The position numbers and the translations under genes are program-made. A stretch of 64,000 nt of DNA from Latilactobacillus graminis DSM 20719 (GTDB lineage: Bacteria > Bacillota > Bacilli > Lactobacillales > Lactobacillaceae): contig NZ_AYZB01000001.1 in the NCBI RefSeq assembly GCF_001436415.1, forward strand, positions 1 to 64,000, read 5' to 3'. How positions within the stretch are numbered: position 1 is the first letter of the stretch; the number at the start of each line of letters is the position of its first letter. The notes beneath the pieces were generated by a model. The model was not told the DNA's origin and did not search any database. It saw only the letters and a program-made list of their open reading frames with translations. This document shows positions 21,290 through 30,275 of the stretch, in pieces.

Positions 21290-22376
21290 TTAAATCCTTC
21301 TTTCTACGTTTGAAGCGGCGCCGTAACCCAATCGTTAAAGCAGCCACAATTATCAACAGCACTAATAACCCGATTAATAGACGATTGCGATACTTCAAAT
21401 ATAAATAGTTGTGTGCATTGATAAACCGAGCTTTATTCTTAGTGATTTCTACATATTTCGTCGCCGTCTGATGATAGCGATCCGTTTTAGCCGTCATGGT
21501 TAACCGATACACACCTGGTACTAACCGTTTTCCTCCCAGTAATATATCATCCTTAAAACTGGAATTAGGTGCAATTTTCAAATCCTTTTTAACATCTTGA
21601 TACTTAAAAAAATGATATTTGCGATTGACTAACTTCACCTGTAATTTCGTTTGTTTTAAATAAGTCGCATCAGGATTAGCTAATTTAACACGAATCGCAG
21701 CTTTTTTAGCTTTGGTGAGACCCACATCGATTCCGCTTACCTTCAACCTCTGGAGCTGCCGTTTGGGCAACTTCTCGCCTTGTAAAACAACCCCAATCGC
21801 ATAAACATATCGATTTCTAATACTACTTCGATTTGCATTCACGCCATCAGCGATAATGTTCAACGCAGCGGCTTTTTGTCCTTTAAAATTATCCGCTACG
21901 TTTTTAACTGTAAATGTCACAGACCGGCCTGCTTGAGGCTTAAGCTTTAAACTTTGTGGCACTTTAATCATCGACGAGGCTGGTTTTTTCAATAAACTAT
22001 GATCAACTGCGTGAGCACCCGTATAATCGACCGATCCATTATTGTTAGTTGTCGCATCCGCGGCCTTAAAACGAATCTTAATCGTTTGATTAGTCGGATT
22101 GTAAAGTCGGACGGTCTCTTTGCGTTCCTTATGATCAACCATTGGTAACACGAAGTAGCCTAAATGACGTCCGCCCAAATTATCTGGAGGCAATTTGGGC
22201 AATACTTGCACCGTCATCGGGACCGTATTATCCACTTTAGATTTGATCCGGTGGGACTTCGCACTCACTGAACCACTAGCAATACTCAACAACAACAAAC
22301 CATTTAAAATAATAAGCAGAAGTACCCGCCAAATATTTTTTTTGTAAGCGTTCGTTAACTCAGCTTTCTTTATCAT
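21282..22376 (-). CDS. DUF916/DUF3324 WxL-partner protein, C-terminally membrane anchored (CscA type)
   Basis: A 364-aa extracellular protein: N-terminal signal/TM (about 16-39), a DUF916 beta domain (about 55-200), a DUF3324-like domain (about 205-320), one C-terminal TM helix (about 329-350) and a basic cytoplasmic tail (RRRFKRRKKD). DUF916 proteins bind WxL proteins and peptidoglycan, tethering the complex to the membrane. Its ATG is 3 nt after the upstream stop codon, and its stop overlaps the next start, so the three genes are tightly coupled. Confidence 0.87.
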   Translation of the reverse strand: MIKKAELTNAYKKNIWRVLLLIILNGLLLLSIASGSVSAKSHRIKSKVDNTVPMTVQVLPKLPPDNLGGRHLGYFVLPMVDHKERKETVRLYNPTNQTIKIRFKAADATTNNNGSVDYTGAHAVDHSLLKKPASSMIKVPQSLKLKPQAGRSVTFTVKNVADNFKGQKAAALNIIADGVNANRSSIRNRYVYAIGVVLQGEKLPKRQLQRLKVSGIDVGLTKAKKAAIRVKLANPDATYLKQTKLQVKLVNRKYHFFKYQDVKKDLKIAPNSSFKDDILLGGKRLVPGVYRLTMTAKTDRYHQTATKYVEITKNKARFINAHNYLYLKYRNRLLIGLLVLLIIVAALTIGLRRRFKRRKKDLNE

Positions 22377-22379
22377 TAA

Positions 22380-23417
22380 TTAAACACCACTTGATAACAA
22401 TAGTTTTAACAATTCAGCCGTTGCGACCAATAACAAGCCACCAGTTGCAACACTGACATACAGCCATTTATTCTTAGGTTGTTGTAACGCATTTTGGTTA
22501 ATTTTTTTAGCAGCCGTTCGCTTAACAGTAAAATGCTTTTTAAACCGCCATGACATTGGCAATCGATTCCAATTATTTTCCCCAGTTACCTTAACATTGA
22601 CTGTATATCGGCCCGGTTTTAGTTGGTCGTAAGACCAAGTAATCGGTAACGTTACCTTAGAGTTCGGCGCAATTTGACTGTCTGTTACATTGAAGATGTG
22701 CTTCGAAGCAAATAGACCTTCTTTGGCAACGACCGCTTGCATCGTAACGTTATTCAATATCATCGGTTGTGTATTACGTAAATCAATTCCCATGCCGGCA
22801 TGTTTCTTATAGAGTATCGCTTTGGTCTTATTGTATTTAAGTTCAGGATATACTTTATAATTTTTGCCTCTGAGAACAACCCCCACTGAGTAGGCGTAGT
22901 TACTTGAAACGGCCGAACCACTGCCTTTACTACTTAAATACTCGATGAAATGCCAATCGCCATAAATTAAGCCGCGAGTTACGCCCGTTGGCATCTTGAC
23001 GGTCGCTGTGATATCCCGAGTCTCGTTTGGACCAAGATGTAAAACGCGATCTTTGGCATTGACATGCGCAACTTTAGTCAGAGGGACTGCTAAACTACTA
23101 TCTAACTGTTTAGTATCAGATGTAAAATCAACACCCCCCCCAACTTGCGTAAAACTATTGCGTAAATCAGTTTTGACGGTGATTTTATGATCTGTAAAAT
23201 TTTGAACCCGCATTTTTATTTCTTCACGTTCACCAGGTGCGATTTTTAAGTCAAAATATTTAACATCATTATTGACTTGTGTTTCAGACGGTAAACGTTG
23301 AATCTCAAAGTCTGCATTTTGCGTTTTTACTGCCGCTAAAGTTGGGTTTGAAGCCATCGCGAAACACGCGGCTGCAAAAAAAGTCCCAAGTAACAACCCT
23401 TTTATCTTATTTTTCAA
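22380..23417 (-). CDS. Second DUF916/DUF3324 WxL-partner protein (CscA type)
   Basis: A 345-aa protein with a signal peptide (about 1-28), DUF916 (about 35-175, including the NYAYSVGVVLRG end) and a DUF3324-like domain (about 180-300), then a C-terminal TM helix (about 317-338) with almost no cytoplasmic tail. Start is TTG 23417 with AGAGGTAAGG upstream. It is clearly divergent from its downstream paralogue, so each may hold a different WxL protein. 25 nt separate it from the giant WxL gene. Confidence 0.87.
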   Translation of the reverse strand: MKNKIKGLLLGTFFAAACFAMASNPTLAAVKTQNADFEIQRLPSETQVNNDVKYFDLKIAPGEREEIKMRVQNFTDHKITVKTDLRNSFTQVGGGVDFTSDTKQLDSSLAVPLTKVAHVNAKDRVLHLGPNETRDITATVKMPTGVTRGLIYGDWHFIEYLSSKGSGSAVSSNYAYSVGVVLRGKNYKVYPELKYNKTKAILYKKHAGMGIDLRNTQPMILNNVTMQAVVAKEGLFASKHIFNVTDSQIAPNSKVTLPITWSYDQLKPGRYTVNVKVTGENNWNRLPMSWRFKKHFTVKRTAAKKINQNALQQPKNKWLYVSVATGGLLLVATAELLKLLLSSGV

Positions 23418-23442
23418 AACCCTTACCTCTTTACTTCATGGA

Positions 23443-26400
23443 TTATGGTGCAACGGTTAAACTCCATTCCAAGGTAGTTGTATACCGAATTTTATGCCGT
23501 TTAGTGGTTTCAGGAACGTGCAACCCGATACTATAATCAGCAGACTTCTGATCTCCAAATTGATAGCTATATGTTGCATAACCTGGATTATCATATTGTT
23601 GATTCTTGGAATTATCACCGGTTCCGGCAGCGTACTGTCCTTGCTTGTGATAAGTAACTAATGTTGTTTTATTCTTAACACCAGGAACTAGGGTGAACTG
23701 TTTTAAAGCGTCGATTTGATCGGTCGCTGTGTTTTCATTGTCAGATGTTAATTGACTCAAACTTGCATTCGCAAAGCGTAACTCAGCGTTATCCAGCTTA
23801 ACTTCCTGGAGTACATCCCGATCAACAACTACGTTACCCTTAAATTGTTGAGCTTGTTCAACCCCCAGCGACCAGTCCTTGACCCCATAGTAATCAGAAA
23901 TTCCAATGCTATAGGGAATTTTCTCATGCTTCTCATCACCTTTGAGTGCTTTTAAATAATAAGTTGCATCACTCTCATGTGCTAAATACTCGCCAAAATC
24001 AAAGTCTTGGGGCGCTGAAAGCGTCAGACCAGAACGTTCATAACGAATCGTAATAACTTGTGGCTTGCTATCAATCACTGGATCAATATCTTTAATCTGA
24101 TAAAAGTTGTTGGGGCTCGTGTCATCGCCATAATCAACTGCGACCCAGCCATCAATGAATTCAGGTCGAATTTTATTTGGATCAAGCTTACCACTGATAT
24201 TACTTGTGGTTAATTCTGAAACTTTTTTGCCGATCGGCCCATTAACTGTTACCTCTTTATCACCGATTGCTTCATTCGTTTTGCGATCGATATATTTAAA
24301 CGTAATTAAGCCATTTTCGACCTTTTTAATATTAATATCGGCTTCATTACTATCGCTAGTTGTCTTTGTGTCGGCATCCGTTTGCCCATCGACTAAATGG
24401 CCTACATTCTTAATTGGCGTTTTTGTGTCGACTAAAGATTTAGCCTGGTCATTAATTTTTACCTGAAAATCAATCTGTGCTTGTTCGCCAATTTTTAAGG
24501 GGTTAATGGTTACTTTGCTTAAATCATCAAACGTCCGATCATCCTGATTATCGCCCGATACTTTTACTGAGCCTTTAACCAAATCAACTTCCTTAGGTAA
24601 AGTATCTTGGATTTCACCAGCTTTCAACCCCTGAGGGCTGTCTCTATCGACAGTATATGTCATCCGATAATCAATAATGTCTCCAATATGACCATCAACT
24701 GCATCTGCAAAAGTAGTTGGTTTGTTAGTTGTTTCATTTTTAACCTGTTTCGTCAAAGTCGATTGATAGGGTGTTTCTGGAATATTAATATCTGCTTCAC
24801 TTGAGCTGTTAAACGTTCCGTCACTACCAGTCGTCGCCTCAGCTCGGCCAATATTTCGAATGGTTGTCCCTGCTTCGGCAGATTGGTTAATTGTCGCTTC
24901 GAAGTCAACCACTGTTTTTTGTGCTTGACCAACGGTTGTTGGTTTCAAAGCGATACTGCTTAGATCATTAGGCGTGTCCGTTGTTCCGTCAGGATAGGTG
25001 ACTTTAATTGATTGATTATCAATATCTAAACCACTCTTTGGTAATTCGTCACTTAAGGTCCCACTGACCATGGCAGCAGTCGACTGAGCGTCAACGTTAT
25101 AAGTCAGGCGATAGGCGACCTTGTCACCAACATGGCCCACCGTCGCGGTTTGATAGTCCGTATCTTTAGCGGTCTCATTCTTAACTTGCTTGGTTAACTC
25201 GGCCATATAAGGCGATATTTCAACCGGGATATCGACATACGCGTCGGCGTCTGTATACTGATTAGTACTATCTTTCCCATCATCACCCGTTACGTTCACA
25301 GTATTCCGTAATGTTTTGCCAGCGGCTTGACTGTTAATTGTTGCATCAAATGTGACACTACTCCACTGGTTATCGGTTAAATTCGGTGATGCCACTTTTA
25401 ATGTTCTGGTCGTTGCATCATAGTTACTTGCGGGGACAGCTGTTGTCTGTCCCGCGGCATCGGTCAACTTGAAGGAAGCTGTATCAATATCTAAACCAAT
25501 CGGAATTTGATCATCAATCTTAATATTTATCCACTCACTCTCATACCCAATGTTGTGAGCGCTCAACTTGAAGGTTAACTTATCGCCCACGCGATTTTTA
25601 CCATCAGTAGAAGTTGTGTTGCTATATTCTTTAAGCGCATTCGGGACCGTCAAGGGGGAAGTTGACACCCCGATATCCGACCGGTAATGGTCCACTTGAT
25701 GATATTTGAGCTCGTGCCATTTCCAATGCGCTGAATACGCCGAGTTATTGGCGCTTTCAACAATCCTAGTTCCTTCAGGATAATTTTCACTTTCATCCCC
25801 GACCCCCATACCGTTCGGTCTAAAACGATCTAATACAGCGCTACTTCCACTTTGGGCAGCATATGCATCCGGTCCATCTGGAACTTTCATATTAAAATAC
25901 ATCTTAAGCTTTTGGTTTTCCTTAGTATTCATCACGTACAATCCAGTATTATTTCCCATAGCATACATTGGAACATAATCCTGGTCACCTAACATTGTAT
26001 TGATCCCGAAGAATGCCATATAATATATATACCCAGCCGAATCAGTATTTTTTACATATGCTTCTTGCTGGATAACTGGCGCCTTGGCCTGAAAACGATA
26101 AAGGACCTCGACTTCTAAAGAAGTTTTATCATGGAAAGTACCTTGTGCTTTAATTACTTTCCGTCCATTTTTATCAACCGTGGTATACAGCTGCAGATTG
26201 TCGCCAATCGGATCTTCCGTATAATTGGTTATCGAAAAAGCATTATTCGGAACAAATTCACCACCAGCTGTCGGATTCTTAAACGTAAGCTCAAAATTAG
26301 GCGAAGTAGACGGCACACCTTTAAGACTGTCCAAATTAAACCCATTTGCAACATCAATACCATGCTTTAGTAAAAAAACATTTGGTGTCGCACCACCAGG

Positions 26401-27039
26401 ACGCTTAGCCACCTTGCCGTGTGTATCTCCAAAAGTGAACTGCAACTTAACAGTGCTACTTAACGTTATTGACGAGATACCAGGATCAACAACTTTCACC
26501 CAATTGCTTTCACCATCATCAATATCCTTGTTGGGATCTATCGCACTTACTTTGAAGGTTTTATCATATGCTGCACGTAATTTAACTTCATTTGAGAGCG
26601 CGTTATTATTTTCATCAATTACTTTAAGTTGGTTAGTACCTTCATCAATCGATTTTAAAACAACATCAAACTGTTTGGTGAGGGGCTGCTGACTACTTAT
26701 TTTCAATGTTGGTTTGCCAGCCGGATTCTTAGTTGCAACCACATGTATCTCCGGATGATCTGCAACAATCGCCTTACCTAACTGAATCGTCGGCGCATTT
26801 GATAAGTCAATAGTTAGTTCATGCATTTCGTTTGATTGATCGACATTAACATGTAATAAAAAATTACTACCTGCTGTGATTTTTGTGGTATCAACACTCA
26901 ACTTCACTTTATTATTAGTTTGAGTTGTGACCGGTACAGTAGCAGCTTGACTTGCTTGCATACTTTGCATTGCAGGGCTCAGCCCTAACATCAACGACAG
27001 CGCAACTATGATAATTTTTGTATTTTTCAATCTCCGCAT
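23443..27039 (-). CDS. Giant WxL-domain surface protein with DUF11-like repeats (CscC type)
   Basis: A 1198-aa secreted protein. Signal peptide about 1-33 (ending SQAATVP). Residues about 40-480 form an unrecognised N-terminal region. Three related beta modules follow (about 490-905), two of them opening with LTKQVKNET and all containing a GDKxxxR/KLxY-type segment and a LPK/IP-G-LDI turn, as in DUF11-type isopeptide-prone domains. A MucBP-like region (GLITFKYIDRKTNEAIGD, about 910-1010) precedes the C-terminal WxL domain with KDWSLGV (W near 1055) and the terminal LEWSLTVAP. GGAGG precedes ATG 27039. Likely an adhesin or carbohydrate-binding surface protein; ligand unknown. Confidence 0.88.
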   Translation of the reverse strand: MRRLKNTKIIIVALSLMLGLSPAMQSMQASQAATVPVTTQTNNKVKLSVDTTKITAGSNFLLHVNVDQSNEMHELTIDLSNAPTIQLGKAIVADHPEIHVVATKNPAGKPTLKISSQQPLTKQFDVVLKSIDEGTNQLKVIDENNNALSNEVKLRAAYDKTFKVSAIDPNKDIDDGESNWVKVVDPGISSITLSSTVKLQFTFGDTHGKVAKRPGGATPNVFLLKHGIDVANGFNLDSLKGVPSTSPNFELTFKNPTAGGEFVPNNAFSITNYTEDPIGDNLQLYTTVDKNGRKVIKAQGTFHDKTSLEVEVLYRFQAKAPVIQQEAYVKNTDSAGYIYYMAFFGINTMLGDQDYVPMYAMGNNTGLYVMNTKENQKLKMYFNMKVPDGPDAYAAQSGSSAVLDRFRPNGMGVGDESENYPEGTRIVESANNSAYSAHWKWHELKYHQVDHYRSDIGVSTSPLTVPNALKEYSNTTSTDGKNRVGDKLTFKLSAHNIGYESEWINIKIDDQIPIGLDIDTASFKLTDAAGQTTAVPASNYDATTRTLKVASPNLTDNQWSSVTFDATINSQAAGKTLRNTVNVTGDDGKDSTNQYTDADAYVDIPVEISPYMAELTKQVKNETAKDTDYQTATVGHVGDKVAYRLTYNVDAQSTAAMVSGTLSDELPKSGLDIDNQSIKVTYPDGTTDTPNDLSSIALKPTTVGQAQKTVVDFEATINQSAEAGTTIRNIGRAEATTGSDGTFNSSSEADINIPETPYQSTLTKQVKNETTNKPTTFADAVDGHIGDIIDYRMTYTVDRDSPQGLKAGEIQDTLPKEVDLVKGSVKVSGDNQDDRTFDDLSKVTINPLKIGEQAQIDFQVKINDQAKSLVDTKTPIKNVGHLVDGQTDADTKTTSDSNEADINIKKVENGLITFKYIDRKTNEAIGDKEVTVNGPIGKKVSELTTSNISGKLDPNKIRPEFIDGWVAVDYGDDTSPNNFYQIKDIDPVIDSKPQVITIRYERSGLTLSAPQDFDFGEYLAHESDATYYLKALKGDEKHEKIPYSIGISDYYGVKDWSLGVEQAQQFKGNVVVDRDVLQEVKLDNAELRFANASLSQLTSDNENTATDQIDALKQFTLVPGVKNKTTLVTYHKQGQYAAGTGDNSKNQQYDNPGYATYSYQFGDQKSADYSIGLHVPETTKRHKIRYTTTLEWSLTVAP

Positions 27040-27057
27040 ACCTTTTCCTCCGGCTAC

Positions 27058-27284
27058 AACTCATGAGTTATGAACTAATATAAAAAAACTGATATTTTTT
27101 ACAAAAATATACAACGCGTTATTTTTATAAAAATAAAAATCCGCGTGTAAAAACTTTGAAAATGCTGTTAAATCAGCCATTTAAAGATTATTTCTGTTAA
27201 AATATCTTAGAAAGAATATGCTTGTACAATTTTCAGAAATAAGATAATATTGTAATCAAGTTAGTAGTTCATAACTCATGAGTT
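27058..27284. repeat. 23-bp inverted repeat bounding the WxL promoter segment
   Basis: Left arm 27058-27080 reads AACTCATGAGTTATGAACTA then ATA. The right arm, 27284-27262 on the minus strand, reads the same for 20 bases then CTA: 22 of 23 match, pointing inward around 181 bp. The outer part of each arm is itself palindromic (AACTCATGAGTT); the right copy is a perfect 22-bp palindrome (27268-27289). Confidence 0.85.
27124..27151 (-). promoter_or_regulatory. Candidate promoter of the giant WxL gene
   Basis: On the minus strand: -35 TTTACA (27151-27146), 16-bp spacer, -10 TATAAA (27129-27124). It lies inside the inverted-repeat-bounded segment and reads toward the gene. The region is very AT-rich, so other matches exist and the choice is uncertain. 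Confidence 0.45.
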
Positions 27285-27329
27285 ATGAATCGGTTTACAT
27301 GATTCCCAGCTTATACACCGAACAAGGGG

Positions 27330-27446
27330 TCAATGGAATAAATCTATAGAAACCAAATTACAATCAGTAATCTTCCACTCGACATGTTCTCGATATCCAA
27401 TCGAAGCATGCCGACTATTTTTGCGTCTTGAATTGACATAATGCAG
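27330..27446 (-). pseudogene. Possible IS3-type transposase scrap
   Basis: One minus-strand frame reads LHYVNSRRKNSRHASIGYRE, then HVEWKITDCNLVSIDLFH and a stop. The RRxxSRHASIGY segment resembles the C-terminal (N)xxRRHSxIGYxSPxE motif of IS3-family OrfB. No start, no upstream catalytic domain and no ribosome-binding site are present. The surrounding 27290-27608 holds no intact gene. Confidence 0.33.
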
Positions 27447-27608
27447 TCAGCGTGTAACTTCATCCTAAGTAATAAATCCGGTTTGGCAATCTCGTAATTA
27501 GCGTTAATATTACTTTTATATATAGAAGAAAGCGAAAAATGCGTTATTATGATGCTGTCTCAATCACTGTGTTTACAAACCCTAAAAAAACCGACAAATA
27601 CTGCGTGA

Positions 27609-27662
27609 AAAATAAAACTAGGCGACCTATTATCGATGTTTTATCGATGATAGGTCGCCTAG
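27609..27662 (-). terminator. queT terminator
   Basis: A 20-bp stem (27618-27637 with 27643-27662, one G-U pair, GTTTT loop) is followed on the minus strand by TTTTATTTTT. It lies 70 nt after the queT stop. Confidence 0.85.
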
Positions 27663-27732
27663 CAATGGCTTTATCTATTAGCTTCAATTTTTAAGTATCT
27701 TCAGATTCCTCAATAGAATTATTTTTGAGTTA

Positions 27733-28260
27733 TTACGATTTCATTTGAGCATCAAAATGAACGACTTTATCCACCATATACATAATTGGTGCCGTAATCG
27801 TCATAATTAGCCCTTCTGAAAGTGCCAATGAAATATATGTCGGCCAGAATGGCATTTGCGTCCCACCGGTCGATCCTGTTAGAACAATCATCCAAGCAAT
27901 CATGCTCATCGAACCAGTAAACAAGAGGATATTCATGAGCATTTTTTGCCAAGTTTGTTTTAAATACGGCATTACCAAGGTCAAAATTAGTAGTGCTAAC
28001 AAGGTTTGCCCGCCGCCAAAGAGCGTGTCGAGTAATTTATTTTCTGAGCTAAAAAAGAAATTAAAGACGAGCACCCCACCGAAAACACCCCATAAATATT
28101 TCTTGTTAAACACGACTAGATGATTTAACCCTTCAGAAATTCGAAATTGAATCGCCCCCGAAGCAAACCCCAGCATCCCTGGGAACAATGATAAAACAAC
28201 ATATAGTGCTGCCACTAATCCGTTTAAAATCACCATTTTTAAACGTCTTTGATTGGTCAT
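27733..28260 (-). CDS. queT: QueT family transporter (queuosine-precursor type)
   Basis: A 175-aa protein with about 5-6 TM helices and the QueT family opening (LNGLVAALYVVLSLF, then GAIQFRISEGLNHLVVF). Family members are proposed S-components of ECF transporters for queuosine precursors. AGGAGG precedes ATG 28260. I looked for a preQ1 riboswitch in the leader (28261-28325) and did not see the class I consensus, so substrate assignment rests on the family alone. Confidence 0.82.
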   Translation of the reverse strand: MTNQRRLKMVILNGLVAALYVVLSLFPGMLGFASGAIQFRISEGLNHLVVFNKKYLWGVFGGVLVFNFFFSSENKLLDTLFGGGQTLLALLILTLVMPYLKQTWQKMLMNILLFTGSMSMIAWMIVLTGSTGGTQMPFWPTYISLALSEGLIMTITAPIMYMVDKVVHFDAQMKS

Positions 28261-28317
28261 TTTGAAACCTCCTATTTTTTTGTAATCATTATACGTTACT
28301 ACTTGTACGCAGTTTCA

Positions 28318-28325
28318 CCATCATA
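28318..28325 (-). promoter_or_regulatory. queT promoter (extended -10)
   Basis: On the minus strand TATGC-TATGAT ends at 28320, about 60 nt before the queT start. The -35 is poor. Confidence 0.4.
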
Positions 28326-28355
28326 GCATATTTAATGTTTTATAATAAAAGCCAC

Positions 28356-28394
28356 AAAAAAACGGTGACCGACCCTAAAAGACCGTCCCGTTTT
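28356..28394 (-). terminator. mazF terminator
   Basis: An imperfect GC-rich hairpin (AAAACGG-GACGGTC against GGTC-ACCGTTTT on the minus strand) ends in seven T's, just after the mazF stop. Confidence 0.75.
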
Positions 28395-28407
28395 AATCAT
28401 CTATGTA

Positions 28408-28773
28408 TTAAGGATTTAAAACCGGCTTAAGACCAACACTTATCGTAAGTGCTCGGTCAACTTGGCTCATCTTATCCGCTGTCAATTGTGTGACATGGTC
28501 TTTAAGACGCTGCTTATCAATCGTACGTACCTGCTCTAATAAAATTACAGAATCGCGCTCAACCCCATTATCTCTAGCCGTAATCCCCACATGGGTTGGT
28601 AATTTCGGCTTTTGAATCTTCGCTGTGATTGCCGCCACAATGACAGTTGGACTGTGGTGATTCCCCACGTCATTTTGAATGATTAAAACAGGTCGCATCC
28701 CACCTTGCTCTGAACCAACCACCGGTGATAAATCTGCATAATAAATATCGCCACGTTGTATTGATACGCCCAC
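28408..28773 (-). CDS. mazF: MazF/PemK family endoribonuclease toxin
   Basis: Sequence-specific mRNA interferase, held inactive by the MazE-like antitoxin encoded just upstream. The 121-aa product has the family opening [28 protein letters not shown] (about 6-34) and the conserved [12 protein letters not shown] segment (about 84-96). GGAGGG lies 7-8 nt before GTG 28773; the frame to 28788 has that ribosome-binding site inside it. The alr-antitoxin-toxin order is the classical Firmicute arrangement (alr-ndoAI-ndoA). Confidence 0.9.
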   Translation of the reverse strand: MGVSIQRGDIYYADLSPVVGSEQGGMRPVLIIQNDVGNHHSPTVIVAAITAKIQKPKLPTHVGITARDNGVERDSVILLEQVRTIDKQRLKDHVTQLTADKMSQVDRALTISVGLKPVLNP

Positions 28774-28788
28774 TTGTTCTCCCTCCAA

Positions 28789-29055
28789 TTAGGATAAATC
28801 CGCCACGCGAATATGCGCATATGCCTCACTTTCGCAAGCGTTAAATTCGGCAGCGATTTGACTATTAATACTAGCCATTTCAGCATACCCGTTAATGATG
28901 TTATCTACTTTCGCCTGTCTCGTTGTCATAAATTCATGCAACGCATCACGAATTAAATCATTCTCATCCAGTGCATAAACCTCACAGTATTGCTCGATTT
29001 CTTGGACTAACTCAACATCTAGTTTAACAGGTCTTTGTTTCTGGTTAGCTTGCAT
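28789..29055 (-). CDS. mazE: MazE-like antitoxin
   Basis: An 88-aa protein with an N-terminal ribbon-helix-helix-like part (KQRPVKLDVELVQEIEQYCEVY, about 5-27) and an acidic C-terminal part expected to wrap the MazF toxin. GGAGG is 9 nt before ATG 29055 and only about 3 nt before the ATG at 29061, so 29055 is preferred. Only 15 nt separate its stop from the toxin start, and alr lies directly upstream. Confidence 0.82.
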   Translation of the reverse strand: MQANQKQRPVKLDVELVQEIEQYCEVYALDENDLIRDALHEFMTTRQAKVDNIINGYAEMASINSQIAAEFNACESEAYAHIRVADLS

Positions 29056-29125
29056 CTGCATCACCCTCCAAATTAACACTATAGCCTTTATCTATCCTAC
29101 CATATAAATGATAATAATTAAATTC

Positions 29126-30268
29126 TTAATGCTGATCTAACCCGGTATATATCCGGGGTAATCGGTCTGATAAACCACAAATAATTTCATAATGAATCGT
29201 GTCGGCATATTCTGCAACTTCTTGTAACGTAATTTCCTCATCACCACTACGCCCAACTAAAACTACTTTCGTTCCGACTGGATATTGTTGGGGTAACCGA
29301 ATCATTAGCTGGTCCATACAGATTCGTCCAACAATCTCACACCGCTGACCATTGACTAAGACGGTTGACCCTTGCATGCGTCGTGACCAACCATCAGCAT
29401 AGCCAATCGGAATTGTACCAATCCATTCATCGGTTACTGCTTCATAGCTCGCACCGTAGCCAATTTTGCTGCCAGCTTGTACCTTTTTAACAAATACTAA
29501 TTCCGATTCAAGACTTAGTGCTGGCTTGAGCGGGTATGGTAATTTCGAAATCGTATTTCCAGAGGGGTTTAACCCATACATACTGATGCCCATCCGGATT
29601 AAATTACCATTGCATGCCGCATGCCATAAACTGGTCGCCGAATTTGAAACATGGACAAATCGTGGTCGCTCAGGTAAGACGGCCAACATCGCATTAAATC
29701 GTGCCCTTTGCTCCTGAAAATACGTGTCATCAGGATCATCGGCCGTGGCAAAATGCGTAAAAATCCCTTCTAAATCAAAATACTTAGCATGCGTTTTGAT
29801 GAATGTGTAAGCCGCAAGTAATTCAGTCGCATCTCTAAAACCAATCCGGCCCATACCACTATCCACACTTAAATGGATATGGATTGGTTGTGGATAGGCC
29901 ATTCGTTGGACGATTTGGTAGGCCGCTTGAAGCCATTCGAGGGATCCGACCGTCACTGAGATTTGATTGGCGATCACTAACTCAATTTCACTCGGTTGAG
30001 TGATCCCCAAGACAAGAATTGGTACGGTAAAATTGGCCCGTCTCAACGCCAAAGCTTCATCTAAAATTGCAACACAAAAACCGGCCGCGCCAGCAGCTTG
30101 AGCGGCTTGAGCCACTGGTAGGAGCCCGTGTCCATAGGCATTCGCTTTAAGTACCGGGAAAATAACCGTTTCTGTTCCTTCAAGCTCTTTTAATTCATTT
30201 TGAATATTTTCGTAAATTGCGTTTTGATCAACTAAAATACGCGTTGGTCGTAAATATCCGACTGTCAT
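29126..30268 (-). CDS. alr: Alanine racemase
   Basis: PLP enzyme that makes D-alanine for peptidoglycan and teichoic acids. The 380-aa protein has the PLP lysine in VLKANAYGHG (K41), an alpha/beta barrel, and the C-terminal beta domain with the catalytic tyrosine in KIGYGASYEA (near 273). AGAGG precedes ATG 30268. It lies 7 nt after acpS, and the antitoxin-toxin pair follows, all in one direction. Confidence 0.96.
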   Translation of the reverse strand: MTVGYLRPTRILVDQNAIYENIQNELKELEGTETVIFPVLKANAYGHGLLPVAQAAQAAGAAGFCVAILDEALALRRANFTVPILVLGITQPSEIELVIANQISVTVGSLEWLQAAYQIVQRMAYPQPIHIHLSVDSGMGRIGFRDATELLAAYTFIKTHAKYFDLEGIFTHFATADDPDDTYFQEQRARFNAMLAVLPERPRFVHVSNSATSLWHAACNGNLIRMGISMYGLNPSGNTISKLPYPLKPALSLESELVFVKKVQAGSKIGYGASYEAVTDEWIGTIPIGYADGWSRRMQGSTVLVNGQRCEIVGRICMDQLMIRLPQQYPVGTKVVLVGRSGDEEITLQEVAEYADTIHYEIICGLSDRLPRIYTGLDQH

Positions 30269-30275
30269 CGTTTAA

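Noticed and set aside
28261-28330. preQ1 riboswitch before queT
   Set aside because: The class I core could not be found in the short leader.
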